Source of the DNA: Bidens hawaiensis
Lineage: Eukaryota > Streptophyta > Magnoliopsida > Asterales > Asteraceae
DNA: 64,000 nucleotides
Direction of reading: 5' to 3'
NCBI GenBank assembly: GCA_021521415.1
Contig: JAIQDT010001652.1
Span: forward strand, 388,001 to 452,000
Numbering within the stretch: the first letter of the stretch is position 1; every line of letters starts with the position of its first letter. Positions 1 through 9,904 of the stretch are shown here, one piece after another. The position numbers and the translations under genes were made by a program. The notes beneath the pieces were generated by a model, which saw only the letters and a list, made by a program, of their open reading frames with translations, was not told where the DNA came from and did not search any database.

Positions 1-1392
1 ATCGCGCGGTCGCGCAAGCTTCTGCTCAAACGCGCGAGAAATAAAACTTCTATCGGCGCCAGTATCAAAAAGTACGGAAGCATAATGTCCGTTAAGCAAA
101 AATGTACCATTAACTACGTCATTATTCGCTTGCGCTTGGTGCGCGGTTATGTTAAAAGCTCGTCCGCGCGTCACTTGGTTCGAAATTTGGTTCACCGGAT
201 TCGCTTGTGTGATTTGCACTTGTAGTCTCGGGCACGCGTTCCGGAAATGACTGGGATCACCGCAGTTAAAGCACGACCTGGGTCGTGGGTTTGGGTATGC
301 TGTTTGCGGGTTCTGCGGGTAGGCTGGTGGTGTTTGCGCGATGGGGTTGGCGGGAGGGACTCTACAGTACTCAGCAGAGTGACCAACGCGGCCACATCGG
401 TTACATTGTCGACACGGGGTTTGGGTTGGGTGGTGAAGTCTACAGGTTGGGCAAAAGGGGTGGTTTCCTGTGTAAGGTTTCTTAGTTGGCGGGGCAGGGA
501 GTGCCGGATTGGTTAAGGCATAGTTGTGGACTATAGGGGGAGTTGGGTAGGTTGACAGTGGGTTAGGAGCGTGTACTAGGGGTTGGTAGGTGGGTTGCTG
601 GACAATGGGCGGGTTGGTAAGTGCATAGGCTTTGCGCCTGCACTTGAGGTTGTTACGGTTTGAGGGTTCTGGTTTGGTTTCTGTTGGTTCTGGGACAGTC
701 TTGGTGGGTTTGGTCCTTTCTGTTCCCCGCAGGAACAGGGTTCCTGCTCTGACATGGTTGTCGCTGAGCACAGCGGCCAACTCAATGGCGTCAGAGAGGG
801 TTACTGGGTTTCTGGCCCATACAGAATCTTGAATTTCCATGGGGAGACCCCCAAGGAATTTCTCGATGGCTCGGCGGGAAGGGGTAACAAGGTGAGGGAC
901 AAGCAGGCTTAGTTCATGGAAACGCGTCGCGTACTCGCGCGCTTCGCCACTGTATTGTTTAAGATTCCAAAATTCTTCCTCCAGGCGCTTAACTTCGTTG
1001 GGAGGGCAGAATTCTCGCGTCAGAATTTCTTTGAATTCCTCCCAGGGCATGCTAGAAGCAGCCTCTGCGCCACGCGCATGAGCTACTCCATTCCACCATG
1101 TAAGCGCTCTAGATTCCAGGACACTGGAAGCATATAGGGTTCGTCTGTCAAGAGGGCATTGGGTATGGAGGAAAGTGTTTTCAATCTTCTCGAGCCATTG
1201 GAGCATCACGGTGGCTCCTCCAAGCCCTGTGAATTTCGGAGGGTTACCCGCATTGAAGGATTTAATGTTGTAACCGGAGGTATTGTTTTGGCTCAAAGCT
1301 TGGGCTATTGCGGCGGCCATTTCATGGGAACGTTGCAGCGAACGTCTGCGCGAGGCTTCTCTCCTCTGATGACGGCGAGATAGCGGAGGCAT
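1..1392 (-). CDS. Ty3/gypsy Gag-protease polyprotein, N-terminal 464 codons, runs off left edge
   Basis: One uninterrupted frame from the ATG at 1392-1390 to base 1; an in-frame TAA lies four codons upstream of the ATG, which fixes the start. Order: basic N-terminus (MPPLSRRHQRREASR), a retrotransposon Gag capsid domain at about residues 50-210 (motifs ALTWWNG, EFCPPNEVKRLEEEFWNL, RFHELSLLVP), a proline-rich linker, then two CCHC knuckles of form CX2CX4HX4C (CNRCGRVGHSAEYC and CFNCGDPSHFRNAC near 195-240). A retropepsin with the catalytic DTGA at 66-55 follows. Gag packages element RNA and the aspartic protease matures the polyprotein. Such Gag proteins are typical of plant chromoviruses. No stop or frameshift in 464 codons suggests a young insertion. 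RT, RNase H and integrase should lie left of the window. Confidence 0.93.
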   Translation of the reverse strand, partial: MPPLSRRHQRREASRRRSLQRSHEMAAAIAQALSQNNTSGYNIKSFNAGNPPKFTGLGGATVMLQWLEKIENTFLHTQCPLDRRTLYASSVLESRALTWWNGVAHARGAEAASSMPWEEFKEILTREFCPPNEVKRLEEEFWNLKQYSGEAREYATRFHELSLLVPHLVTPSRRAIEKFLGGLPMEIQDSVWARNPVTLSDAIELAAVLSDNHVRAGTLFLRGTERTKPTKTVPEPTETKPEPSNRNNLKCRRKAYALTNPPIVQQPTYQPLVHAPNPLSTYPTPPIVHNYALTNPALPAPPTKKPYTGNHPFCPTCRLHHPTQTPCRQCNRCGRVGHSAEYCRVPPANPIAQTPPAYPQNPQTAYPNPRPRSCFNCGDPSHFRNACPRLQVQITQANPVNQISNQVTRGRAFNITAHQAQANNDVVNGTFLLNGHYASVLFDTGADRSFISRAFEQKLARPRD

Positions 1393-1527
1393 TCTATAAA
1401 AGTTTTAGTTTGTTAATATCTTAGCGCAAAGTATAATCTTATAAAGCTTGGTTTCGCGAGGTTAAATACCATCAACAGTTAAAGTAAAACATGAATTTGA
1501 ATGCAAACTTAATACAGATAACAAATT

Positions 1528-1795
1528 CGAATCGAGAATCGACAATTCATGTATCACCATGACTTTCCGAATTCTCAATTTAAAATGACTAGTAAACGAG
1601 TATTGGAGATTGACGATTCATGTATCACCATAACTTTTCAATCCTCAATATAAAATATACAAGAAAATGAGTATTGGAGGTTGACAATTCATGTATCACC
1701 ATGACTTTTCAAGTCTCCAACCTCAGAACATAATCGTAAATGGAATTTGAAAATCAACTATTCATGTATCACCATGACTTTTCGGATTTTCAATC
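1528..1795. repeat. Four-copy tandem repeat in the retrotransposon leader, period about 72 bp
   Basis: The core TTCATGTATCACCAT recurs at about 1546, 1617, 1688 and 1761, each time with a diverged GAxxATTGACAA-type flank and ACTTTTC after it. It lies in the untranslated leader between primer site and gag. The region 1393-2020 holds no other feature I can support. Confidence 0.75.
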
Positions 1796-2020
1796 CCAAC
1801 AAACGAATATGTAAGTAAAATCAATAAAAATCGAAATTCATCAAAAATCGAAATATCGCGAAATAAAACATAAAACCATACGCTGCGTCTGCGCAAGCAT
1901 ATTTATAAATAACGAGTAATTAACAATAAGCGCGCAAACATGAGATTTCTCTCATGCGCGAGAAGGGACTCTTAGGTATTCTAGGCCGTTACGTCTAACA
2001 ACCTATCCTAAAGTCAACGA

Positions 2021-2032
2021 GCTCTGATACCA
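2021..2032 (-). promoter_or_regulatory. Primer binding site for initiator Met-tRNA (first Ty3 element)
   Basis: The minus strand reads TGGTATCAGAGC, the complement of the 3' end of plant initiator Met-tRNA. It sits three bases inside the LTR end at 2036 and marks the start of minus-strand cDNA synthesis. Confidence 0.9.
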
Positions 2033-2035
2033 ATC

Positions 2036-4008
2036 TGTAACACCCCGACCAAAGGCGGATTATACATCGGGGCGCCACATATTGTTTCATTACTCGTGAC
2101 ACTATTGGGTGTCAATATTTAATAAATATATTCATTCGCACACGCGCAACGCAATCGCAACATAAATCAACATAAATCATTATATTATAAGACAAAATAT
2201 TCGATCAACAATAACTTGTCTTGATACATTTTAATCTAAAGTTCAAAAGTAAAAACGTCCTACGTGTCCACAAGCTCCAAATGTAGCTACAGCAAACCTG
2301 AACATGTGTTAAAATAAAACGTCAAACACTTGCGTGTTGGTGAGAAATCAAGTTTAATAGATAATAGATAACAATAATCACTGCGCGCAACACGTGTATG
2401 TCTGGTGTTTAACAAGGGTGTAATCAGATTGTGATCAAGCCTAAATAGATCATAGTTCATAGTTCAATCCGTGCTCCCAAATGAGCACAAAAACAAGAAA
2501 ACATCTGTGCAAGTGTAAACAAAGAAAACCGTAAACGATAGGTCTCCCGTGTTCATCTAATGGATCCATGAAAACTTCGGAATAGGCCGAACAAAGCGGT
2601 TAATGATACACACATACAAATAAACAGCCAAGTAAACGTCCTCAACACATGGGATACTGCACGACTAAAGTTCATAAACAAGTTTAAGACTCTAAGTTTG
2701 TATGAACACATGAACATCCCAAAACATTAAAAATAAAAAGGGATTAGGTACGAGATTACTCACTTGATAAACGGTGCGGTGTAAGATAAAGCAAGAATCA
2801 ACTTTAAACAAGCACAAGTTAACCTATAAATAAGATTATTGTTTTAATGATTTGTTTTAAGTCTTGATTATAAGTTAGCATAATTAATAAGTAAATTATT
2901 ATATATAATATATATTACCGGAAAAGTAGGGCAGAACAGGGAGGAAGACGGAGGCAGAGAGGGAGGCGGCTGAGGAAGAACAACGGCAAGGAGCAAGAGA
3001 GAACAAGAGAGTTTAAGTGCTTTGTGTGTGTAGTGTTAGGAAATTAACATTATTATTTATAGGGAAACCCTATGAGACATAAATCCAGAAAAAGAGGAAA
3101 AGATTCCAAGGCAAACAGAACAAGACAAACCAAAAGATAACAAAAGATATGACGGCTGCAGGAAAAGAGAAAAAGCAAAAGGGAAGACTGACAGGGAACA
3201 GTAAACAGGCATGGGAGGTGTCAGAAAAGGTACTGGTCAAGCATGGAAAAAGCAGATCTCAAAAGATAATGTCAGTCACTTTTCCTGCCAACCAATGGGG
3301 TTGGTGCGCATGCTGCGCCAAAAGTGGCTTTTCAGACATAAGACAGGTTAGGTCAACAGCACAAAAGATAAGATATCAAAAGCAAACAAGCAAGTTAAAA
3401 CAGAAGAAAGGACACAAGACAGCGCGAGAAAGCTGCGCGCGCGAGAGGCTGCGCACACGAGAAGATTGAGCGCGCGAGGGCGAAGGCAGACAGAACAAAC
3501 CTTAGCGCGCGCCGCGGGAAGAACTACAAATTCACAGCGCATCGCGGGAGGATCTACAATTCTTAGCGCGCCGCGCGAAGAGCTATAGTTCTTAGCGCGC
3601 CGCGGGAAGAACTACAGTCCCTAGCGCGTAACGCATGAACAGTCAATCTTCACGCAGGCTTCCTTGTAAGGAGTCTAGCGCGTGGAGCTGCGCAGACAAC
3701 CTTAGGCGGGAAGAAACAAAGGACAAACAAAGAGAGAAGGGGGGGGAGGTTCAAGGCTTAAGGGCGGAACGACGACAAGAGAGAGAAAGAGGCGGGACGG
3801 CAACAAGAGGGAAAAGAAGGCGGAGAGAAGAAGAGGGACGGGACGGCGGAAAGGAAGAGAAAGGGAGAGGCGGGAAGGAGAATATTATTAGTAATATATA
3901 TATTTTAAATGTCAAGTTTTAAAAGAAAATAATTAAATTTTAAATCATAAAAAGAATCGAATCAGAAAACGGGTACCTGGGTCGGGTCGGATCGGGGCAG
4001 ATGTCACA
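2036..4008 (-). repeat. 5' LTR of the first Ty3/gypsy element (1973 bp)
   Basis: The minus strand starts TGTGACATCTGCCCC at 4008 and ends GGGGTGTTACA at 2036, giving TG...CA ends, with the primer site directly inside. The outer end matches the point where the host gag frame is cut. It contains GC-rich sequence with many GCGC words around 3400-3640. Short open frames inside it (for example 3149-3469) are low-complexity and not credible genes. Confidence 0.85.
3500..3635. repeat. GC-rich short tandem repeat inside the LTR
   Basis: About four diverged units of roughly 29-33 bp share the pattern TTAGCGCGCCGCGGGAAGAA followed by CTACA. They are unusual in an otherwise AT-rich window. Being CpG-rich, they are an obvious methylation target in a plant LTR. 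Confidence 0.65.
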
Positions 4009-4377
4009 CCATGTAGATACACTAATAGTCCGCACTTCGTCTTCATCCCCACTCGGCACATACACCTCCTCCTCCTCATTGACCTACGTCTCCTTACCCT
4101 TTCTTTCCTTACCCGAACTCTTACCAACCATAGACTCCTCCATTGCCCTAACGACCTTAGCAATGATCTCGGGAATGGCGCTATGGAGCACCTGGTAAAC
4201 CTCATCCACGATAGACGCGCACATAGAAGGATCTAAGGCGGGGTTATCCCCCTCCTCATGAACGGGGGTTTCCTCCTGCTGGGGAGTAGGAATCCCACTC
4301 TCCGCTTCAGCATGTGGCTTACGACCACGACCTCGAACACTAGGACCACCTCTCTTAGCTGCTCGAGTATTAACCAT
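4009..4377 (-). pseudogene. N-terminal Gag of second Ty3/gypsy element, cut by the first element
   Basis: It starts MVNTRAAKRGG at 4377 and reads 97 residues to an in-frame TAG at 4086-4084. The same frame continues (NEEEEVYVPSGDEDE) to base 4009, where the LTR of the nested element begins. The N-terminus is basic with a GRGRK stretch, followed by an acidic, alpha-helical section; this resembles Gag N-termini of plant Ty3 elements, although no capsid core or zinc knuckle is left in view. The premature amber codon plus the insertion make it dead. The rest of gag should resume left of the nested element, outside the window. Confidence 0.7.
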
Positions 4378-4708
4378 GACTTATCCCTACAAAGACAGAA
4401 TTTTAACACGGCCAAGTACAAGTGGCATTTAGAACATGTAAGGTAAGGGTAAACTGCTAATGACGTTGATCAAGTGTAACTAGTCGTTTACTTTACCCGT
4501 CCGTCCTAATCACCCCTGCCCCTAACCACATTAGCCTTCTATCTAACACTTAAAAAATTAATCACATACTGGAAACTTTAAATTTCAAAGGAATAACTAA
4601 TAATAAAAGTTACCTCTTGGCGTGCAGCTACTTGCGGTGGGCATACTAGTCCTTTCCCTTACAGTTCAAGTCCAAGCATTCGGGGATGCTCATATCCCTC
4701 AAACCATG

Positions 4709-4720
4709 GCTCTGATACCA
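4709..4720 (-). promoter_or_regulatory. Primer binding site for initiator Met-tRNA (second Ty3 element)
   Basis: The minus strand reads TGGTATCAGAGC, three bases inside the LTR edge at 4724. It fixes both the LTR boundary and the orientation of the element. Confidence 0.9.
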
Positions 4721-4723
4721 ACT

Positions 4724-5180
4724 TGTAAGACCCCAAATCCCGGGAATCCTACAGTTGGTATTCATACAAAATACTTATAAAAATACTTAACTCAAAAACA
4801 GTTCAATCCATTAAAATAACAAATTCAGAGTATAATTCAGCGGAAAACCATAATTAATAAAACAAGTTCCCGAAACCCGGGAATTATGCCCAAAACCAAT
4901 TTAAATGTATTTAATAAAGCTTTAAAAATAAATATTCAATATTTAAAACTTCCGTCTTCGTATGCCCTTCACCGTCCAAGTAACTTCGTCATGTCCAAGC
5001 GGTAAAGCATCCTCCTCCTAACCTGAAACTCACACTAACATGCACACAAAGTCAGCTTGAGCTGAGTGAGTTCAATTTTAATAAATAACATCAATAATAA
5101 TAATCATAATAGTCATTCCAAGGGTTTTAAAATAAAACGGGATATAACAGTTACGCCATCATCAACATCAAGTAATCATC

Positions 5181-5217
<37 letters not shown>

Positions 5218-6297
5218 TCCAAATAATAACATCATGATCGAGCACAGGTACAACCCAAACACGTAATATCTCATCCAACGTATGCAAACACGAAGTAGGC
5301 GTAAGTAAACATCCGTAGTTGATAACGACTACTAAACATCGCCAATTATTGGCCATAGAATAGTATATACGAACATACAATAATATCATCTCAAGGCCTA
5401 CCCTATACAAGTAAGCCCATCCAAAATATTTTAAACAATTCATCAAGCAATTAACATCCAACTCAGCCCTATGTGTACCCAATGTGATAATTTCACAGCC
5501 AAAAAGTCCACACGACGCTACACGAGTCAAATGGGTCGGTAACTCACAAGTATAACGCACCAACTATTCAATAAACGCAATTGCGCGTTGTACCGACCCG
5601 TTTGAGTAACCGACGACCAATTCAGCCCCAATACCCATAAAAATCATTTTCCAACAGCCCATACATTAACCCGAAACTATCTGAACTGAATTGGTTATCC
5701 GTTACATCATCCCTCGCGTTAAACGCGACAAAACACAATTCTAGCCAACCGAAAACAATCTTTTAAACTACAACTAGTTGACCAATCAAACGAACACCAA
5801 TGGACATGGTTTTTAATTATGATATACTAGACATACCTAGGAGGATTTTGGTGCAAAAACCTCAATCAAAACAGTCCCAGAAATATTAGAATTGACAGCC
5901 ACCCGGTAAGCCTACAACACGAAATTTAACGATCAATACGCGTGATATAATGATCCATTAAGGTGTAAACGCCTTGTAGGGACATAGTACTAACCTTCAA
6001 TTGGAGTTTTATGACTTAACCTTGGCTGCACAAAAGAAAATCGCAAGGGGGGGGGGCTGTGGTTGCGCCGATCGGACAAGCAAGGAGAGGGGGGTTAAGG
6101 TTTTAAGTTTTATTATATAATAAAATGTTTCATTCTAGCCCCTCCAAATTGAAAGATATGGAAACTTGAAAGAAAAGTTAAATGACTTAACGTACCGGGG
6201 TGACGAGAAGTTTTCCGAGGAATGTCGGTTAAGTCCCGAGAGATATATATACTTTACAAACTTTAAGTCTTTAAACCGAAAATCCACGGGCGCTACA
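4724..6297 (-). repeat. 5' LTR of second Ty3/gypsy element (1574 bp)
   Basis: Plus-strand ends are TGTAAGACCCC at 4724 and CGGGCGCTACA at 6297. Both match the ends of the solo LTR at 16207-19659. It holds a (TA)n tract at about 5183-5213 and only one copy of the unit that forms a 12-copy array in the solo LTR. No gene is seen. Confidence 0.85.
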
Positions 6298-7769
6298 ATG
6301 TAAATGATATTATCATGGGTGAGGTTTTGGGTAAATTAAATTATGTTAGCACGTCCCGTAGATTAAGCGAGTCGGTTCGGGTTAGTTAGTAATTGTTGTG
6401 TGCAACCCGACATGCTTTTGATTTGCGGGACTGCTCAGAGATTCTCTAGGTCGTTGGTACTTGTATGACTTGTGTCAGGTGAGTTTTATGATGCCCCTTT
6501 TTACCTTTTTACGTTTTGGGCTAGAATACACACCCTATTACAATTTTACCCGATTTAACCCGTTTAAACTATTTGGATGGTATTACATAATCTTATTCGT
6601 GTTTGTACATCTATGAAACTTTGTGTGAATTATATTCTATGTCTAAGGATATTTTAGACTTGTTATGGTCATATATTACTTAAGGTTATATATATTACTT
6701 ATGGTCTAGGATCGAGGATATTATTAGGCCTAGTATTAATTCCAAGATTATCCATTATTTATGGATTACAGGTGATGATATTTCTTGGTTGATTAATCAA
6801 TTAATATGTTTGTACGTGTGTATATGGATGTGTATGTGTTGATAAAATGTGACCGGATCAAATATATTAATCGGGAAAGACCCGGGGTGAGGAGGCTCGT
6901 GTTGCATGTTTATGTTAATGCGGGTCAAATATATTACTTGAGTCCTTGACTTCGTGTCTCGTGACTTGGGTGAGGAGGCCCGCCGTTTTGTGAGATCGTG
7001 ACCGAGTCAAATATATTACTCGAGGAAGACTCGGGGTGAGGAGGCTCGTGTTACGCAATCATGTTTTGTTAAACCGTGACCGAGTCAACTATATTACTTG
7101 GGGAAGACCTGGGGTAAGGAGGCTCGTGTTGCGTGATTTTGTTTGGTTAAACCATGACCGAGTCAAATATATTACTTGGGGAAGACTCGGGGTGAGGAGT
7201 CTCGTGTTACATGATTTTTGTTTTGTTAAACCGAAACCTTGTCAAATATATTACTCGAGTAAGACTCGGCGTGAGGAGGCCCGTGTTACATGTTTGACCA
7301 AGGAAAATTATTTATTTATTTACTTATGATTTGACTAAGGAAAATCTTTTAATTATTTACTTATGATTTTTACTCCAAAATTTTTATATTTATTAATTTA
7401 AATTGATTTATGGATGTCACTTATAAAAAACATGAAGTCACTCAGCTTAAGCTGACTTTGTGTGTATGTAGAATTGATTTTCAGGTTGAGTACCGCTTGG
7501 ACGTGCCCTCGAGACTACCCAGATGGTTGAAGGCATATCTAGTCGGAGAATTAATAATGCAAACTGTTTTCTTTTCATTTATTATTACACGTATTTAAAT
7601 TTTGATTTGTGGGCATATTTCCCGGTTTTGGGATTTGGTAGTTGATGACTTTCCGCAGCATGTAACTACAGACGTGTTTTTAAATAAATGAGAACGTTTT
7701 TTTGACATTACTTATAAATACTTGGGTATGATGATCAACTGTAGGATTCGCGGGTTTCGCGGTCTTACA
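6298..7769 (+). repeat. Oppositely oriented LTR fragment of the same Ty3 family
   Basis: The sequence from about 6480 to 7769 is the reverse complement of the inner-to-left part of the solo LTR. Examples are the block around CAGGTGAG...TTTTGGGCTAGAATACACA and the end TAGGATTCGCGGG...GGTCTTACA. The expected other end (TGTAGCGCCCG) is missing at 6298, so the copy is truncated where it meets the LTR at 6297. There is no primer site after 7769, so it is a 3' LTR remnant or a solo remnant. Confidence 0.75.
6850..7290. repeat. About 78-bp tandem array with six units inside LTR fragment
   Basis: Units carry GTCAAATATATTACT followed by GAAGACTCGGGGTGAGGAGGC-type text at about 6885, 6965, 7035, 7115, 7195 and 7270. 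The matching array in the solo LTR lies inverted at 16800-17085 with about four units. The open frame at 7036-7329 is only this repeat translated. Confidence 0.8.
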
Positions 7770-7770
7770 A

Positions 7771-8234
7771 TCACCATCGTCTGCCATCATGATTTAAGTC
7801 ACACTTAGGCACATCGATTTACAAAGAATTGACCTAGGACTAGATTGCTGATCTTGGTCGGTAGTAGTGGAAGATGGAGATGGTATGCTACGGTTGATGA
7901 CGGTGTTTGTAGAAGCGGTGGATTGTAGAAGAGGTAAGATGGAGGCTGCAAATTAGGGTTTTAATTTGGGGAAGGAAGGAGTTTGGTTTTGACATAAATA
8001 GCCCCTGCAATTCTTTAGTAGACATGATATCCTTTATTATGCTACATAAATAGCCCTTTAGTGGATAAGAAAACTAAAATGCCCTCATGTGCAATGCACA
8101 TGAGGTTATTTAACTGAAAAACTTAACATCGGTTAGTGTAAAGGACTAAAACCGAGACAAAATACCTTATAAAGGATAAAGAGTAAAACTCATTTTCGAA
8201 AAGAACCCGTTTCATAATTTAACTAATTCAAAAG
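7771..8234. repeat. Dispersed repeat, copy A (about 465 bp)
   Basis: It matches 49393-49866 at high similarity over its whole length, from ATCACCATCGTCTGCCATC to TAACTAATTCAAAAGG. Copy A abuts an LTR end on its left and copy B abuts an LTR start on its right, so both are clipped by other elements. No terminal inverted repeat, long frame or target duplication was seen. It could be an old element or a duplicated 5' gene region. Confidence 0.8.
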
Positions 8235-9904
8235 GACAAAAATTTTAATTTTTTCTTTAAATAATGTAGACAAAAATATTCATAATTTACGCTTAAACAG
8301 TTGATATAATTATTGAAATAAACTTAGGACCATCCCAGTTGAAAAAGAACCGTTTTTGAACATACTAAAGGTGGTACCAGATACACAAATTTAGCATGAT
8401 TCAACAGGTTACCACAATCATCAAAAGTTTTTATTTATATGTTAGAATAATTAAGATGCTATTGAAATTTATATGTTACTTAAAATTAAATAACTGAAAG
8501 TAATTACTAGCATTACTATTAAGATAAAAAAAACAGGTTAATGCTATATGTTTTACCTTAAATCTCTCTCCAATTCAACTTGGATACGCAGTCTCATATA
8601 GATCAACACAGACCAAAGCATTCCCAACAACAAATAAGTTAGGCTTTGCCAATATTGGGTCAAATATGTGCTTGTTAAGTAAAAAATTTGTATATAAATT
8701 AGTAACTAACATATTAAATGCTTAAATAAAAAAAAACATTAAGACATAAAAGGATATTTTTAGATCACATCATGTGTAAGCTTTGTAGTTCCTTCCAAAG
8801 TGTTTCAATGGTGGGCTCCACTAACACCAAGTGAAGAGATATAAACGTTTGCTTCCAAAGTGCTTCAATGGTGGGCTCCACTAACACCTATGATGCTACG
8901 TTATGGGTGTAATTTACCTTAATACATTCTTTTCCTGTTTGCTTCGTATAAACAACCACCATAAATCAACAACCACCATAAATTTTCTCAGAGCACCGGT
9001 AGCATTATGATTATAATAGTTTTGCGCCGGTATGCAAAATATGATAATTAAATTAATTATCTAATCCACAGATAACAAAGCATCATAGGCAATTAAAATC
9101 GGTTCATCAAAATAATACAATTGTGTATTATTTATTTATTTTCTCTTTTTATAGTCATGAACTTAGGTATAATATTGTCGCTTGGGAGAAACTCTGACCA
9201 TAGCTCATCTCACAAGTAAACAAAGAGCCCAGACATGTTGCTCCTCGTTTACCTGTGAAATGCTTGGCCAACTTTTAAAGAGTGTCTTCACACATGACTT
9301 AATCTAGCCTATGTGTGCCAAAGAATGAACAACACAAGAACACTATTTTGAAATCCATAAAAATGAAAAATGAAAAACAAACAAACAAACATGTGTAGTT
9401 ATACTCTATAGCTCTATTGGCTATGTTAACTCCCATTTCATATGTTCAATACGGGTTCTGCACGATGTCTAGGAGTGTGGAATTCTCCTAGACTTGTATA
9501 TGGTGTTGAAGACAAAAAACGAAAAATTTCACAAACACAAACAATACAAGAATGGGGTAATAAACGATGCAAAAATTCTTTTATTTATAAATCGTCATAG
9601 ATTACAAACCGAAATAGTATACATCTTTTTGACTACCCGATGTGAGCTTTACGTCAGTTCAACCCACGAAATTAGCCTTATTTGCTTCCTTCGTAACGAC
9701 TCAACATAACACACACATATAGCAAGTTTGCTAGGCTTGGGCTTGACTAGCATTGCTGGGACCAGCTGGCTAACTCTAAGTAATTCATTATTAAACTATA
9801 TGCATTATCTATGCTGTAAATAATCTACACCTTGACTAGCATTGCTGGGACCATCTTCATTGATATTTGACTTTGAACTTGACTTTCTTATCAACACTAA
9901 TTTG
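8235..9904. other. AT-rich intergenic DNA, no gene seen
   Basis: Only a short direct duplication stands out: CAATGGTGGGCTCCACTAAC is present twice about 61 bp apart (8784-8888). No coding frame or element boundary could be supported. Confidence 0.6.

Larger units (their letters stand above)
1..4008 (-). mobile_element. Ty3/gypsy LTR retrotransposon, 5' part, nested in a second Ty3 element
   Basis: The minus strand reads: 5' LTR (4008-2036), 3-base spacer, initiator-Met primer site, leader with a tandem repeat, then the open gag-protease frame that leaves the window. The outer boundary at 4008/4009 is where the gag frame of the second element stops matching and the LTR begins with TGTGACATCTG. 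The 3' LTR is outside the window, so the target duplication (expected CCATG at 4009-4013) cannot be checked. The intact gag and the insertion into another element both suggest a recent arrival. Confidence 0.85.
4009..6297 (-). mobile_element. Second Ty3/gypsy element, 5' end only
   Basis: It consists of the gag start (4377-4009), a leader of about 330 bp without coding signal (4378-4708), an initiator-Met primer site and a 5' LTR. It was the target of the element at 1-4008. Its LTR family recurs inverted at 6298-7769 and as a solo LTR at 16207-19659. Confidence 0.8.

Noticed and set aside
247..1383. Several plus- and minus-strand frames over the first 1.4 kb
   Set aside because: They are shadows of the continuous minus-strand Gag-protease frame, which has the domain motifs.
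3149..3922. Basic open frames (106 and 95 codons) inside the LTR
   Set aside because: Purine-rich low-complexity DNA inside an LTR gives long Lys/Arg frames; no family resemblance.
7036..7329. 97-codon open frame on plus strand
   Set aside because: It is the translation of a 78-bp tandem repeat in an LTR; the repeating peptide follows the DNA period.
6298..7769. The inverted LTR fragment as a solo LTR with target duplication
   Set aside because: The left end is truncated and flanking five-mers (ATGTA, ATCAC) do not match.
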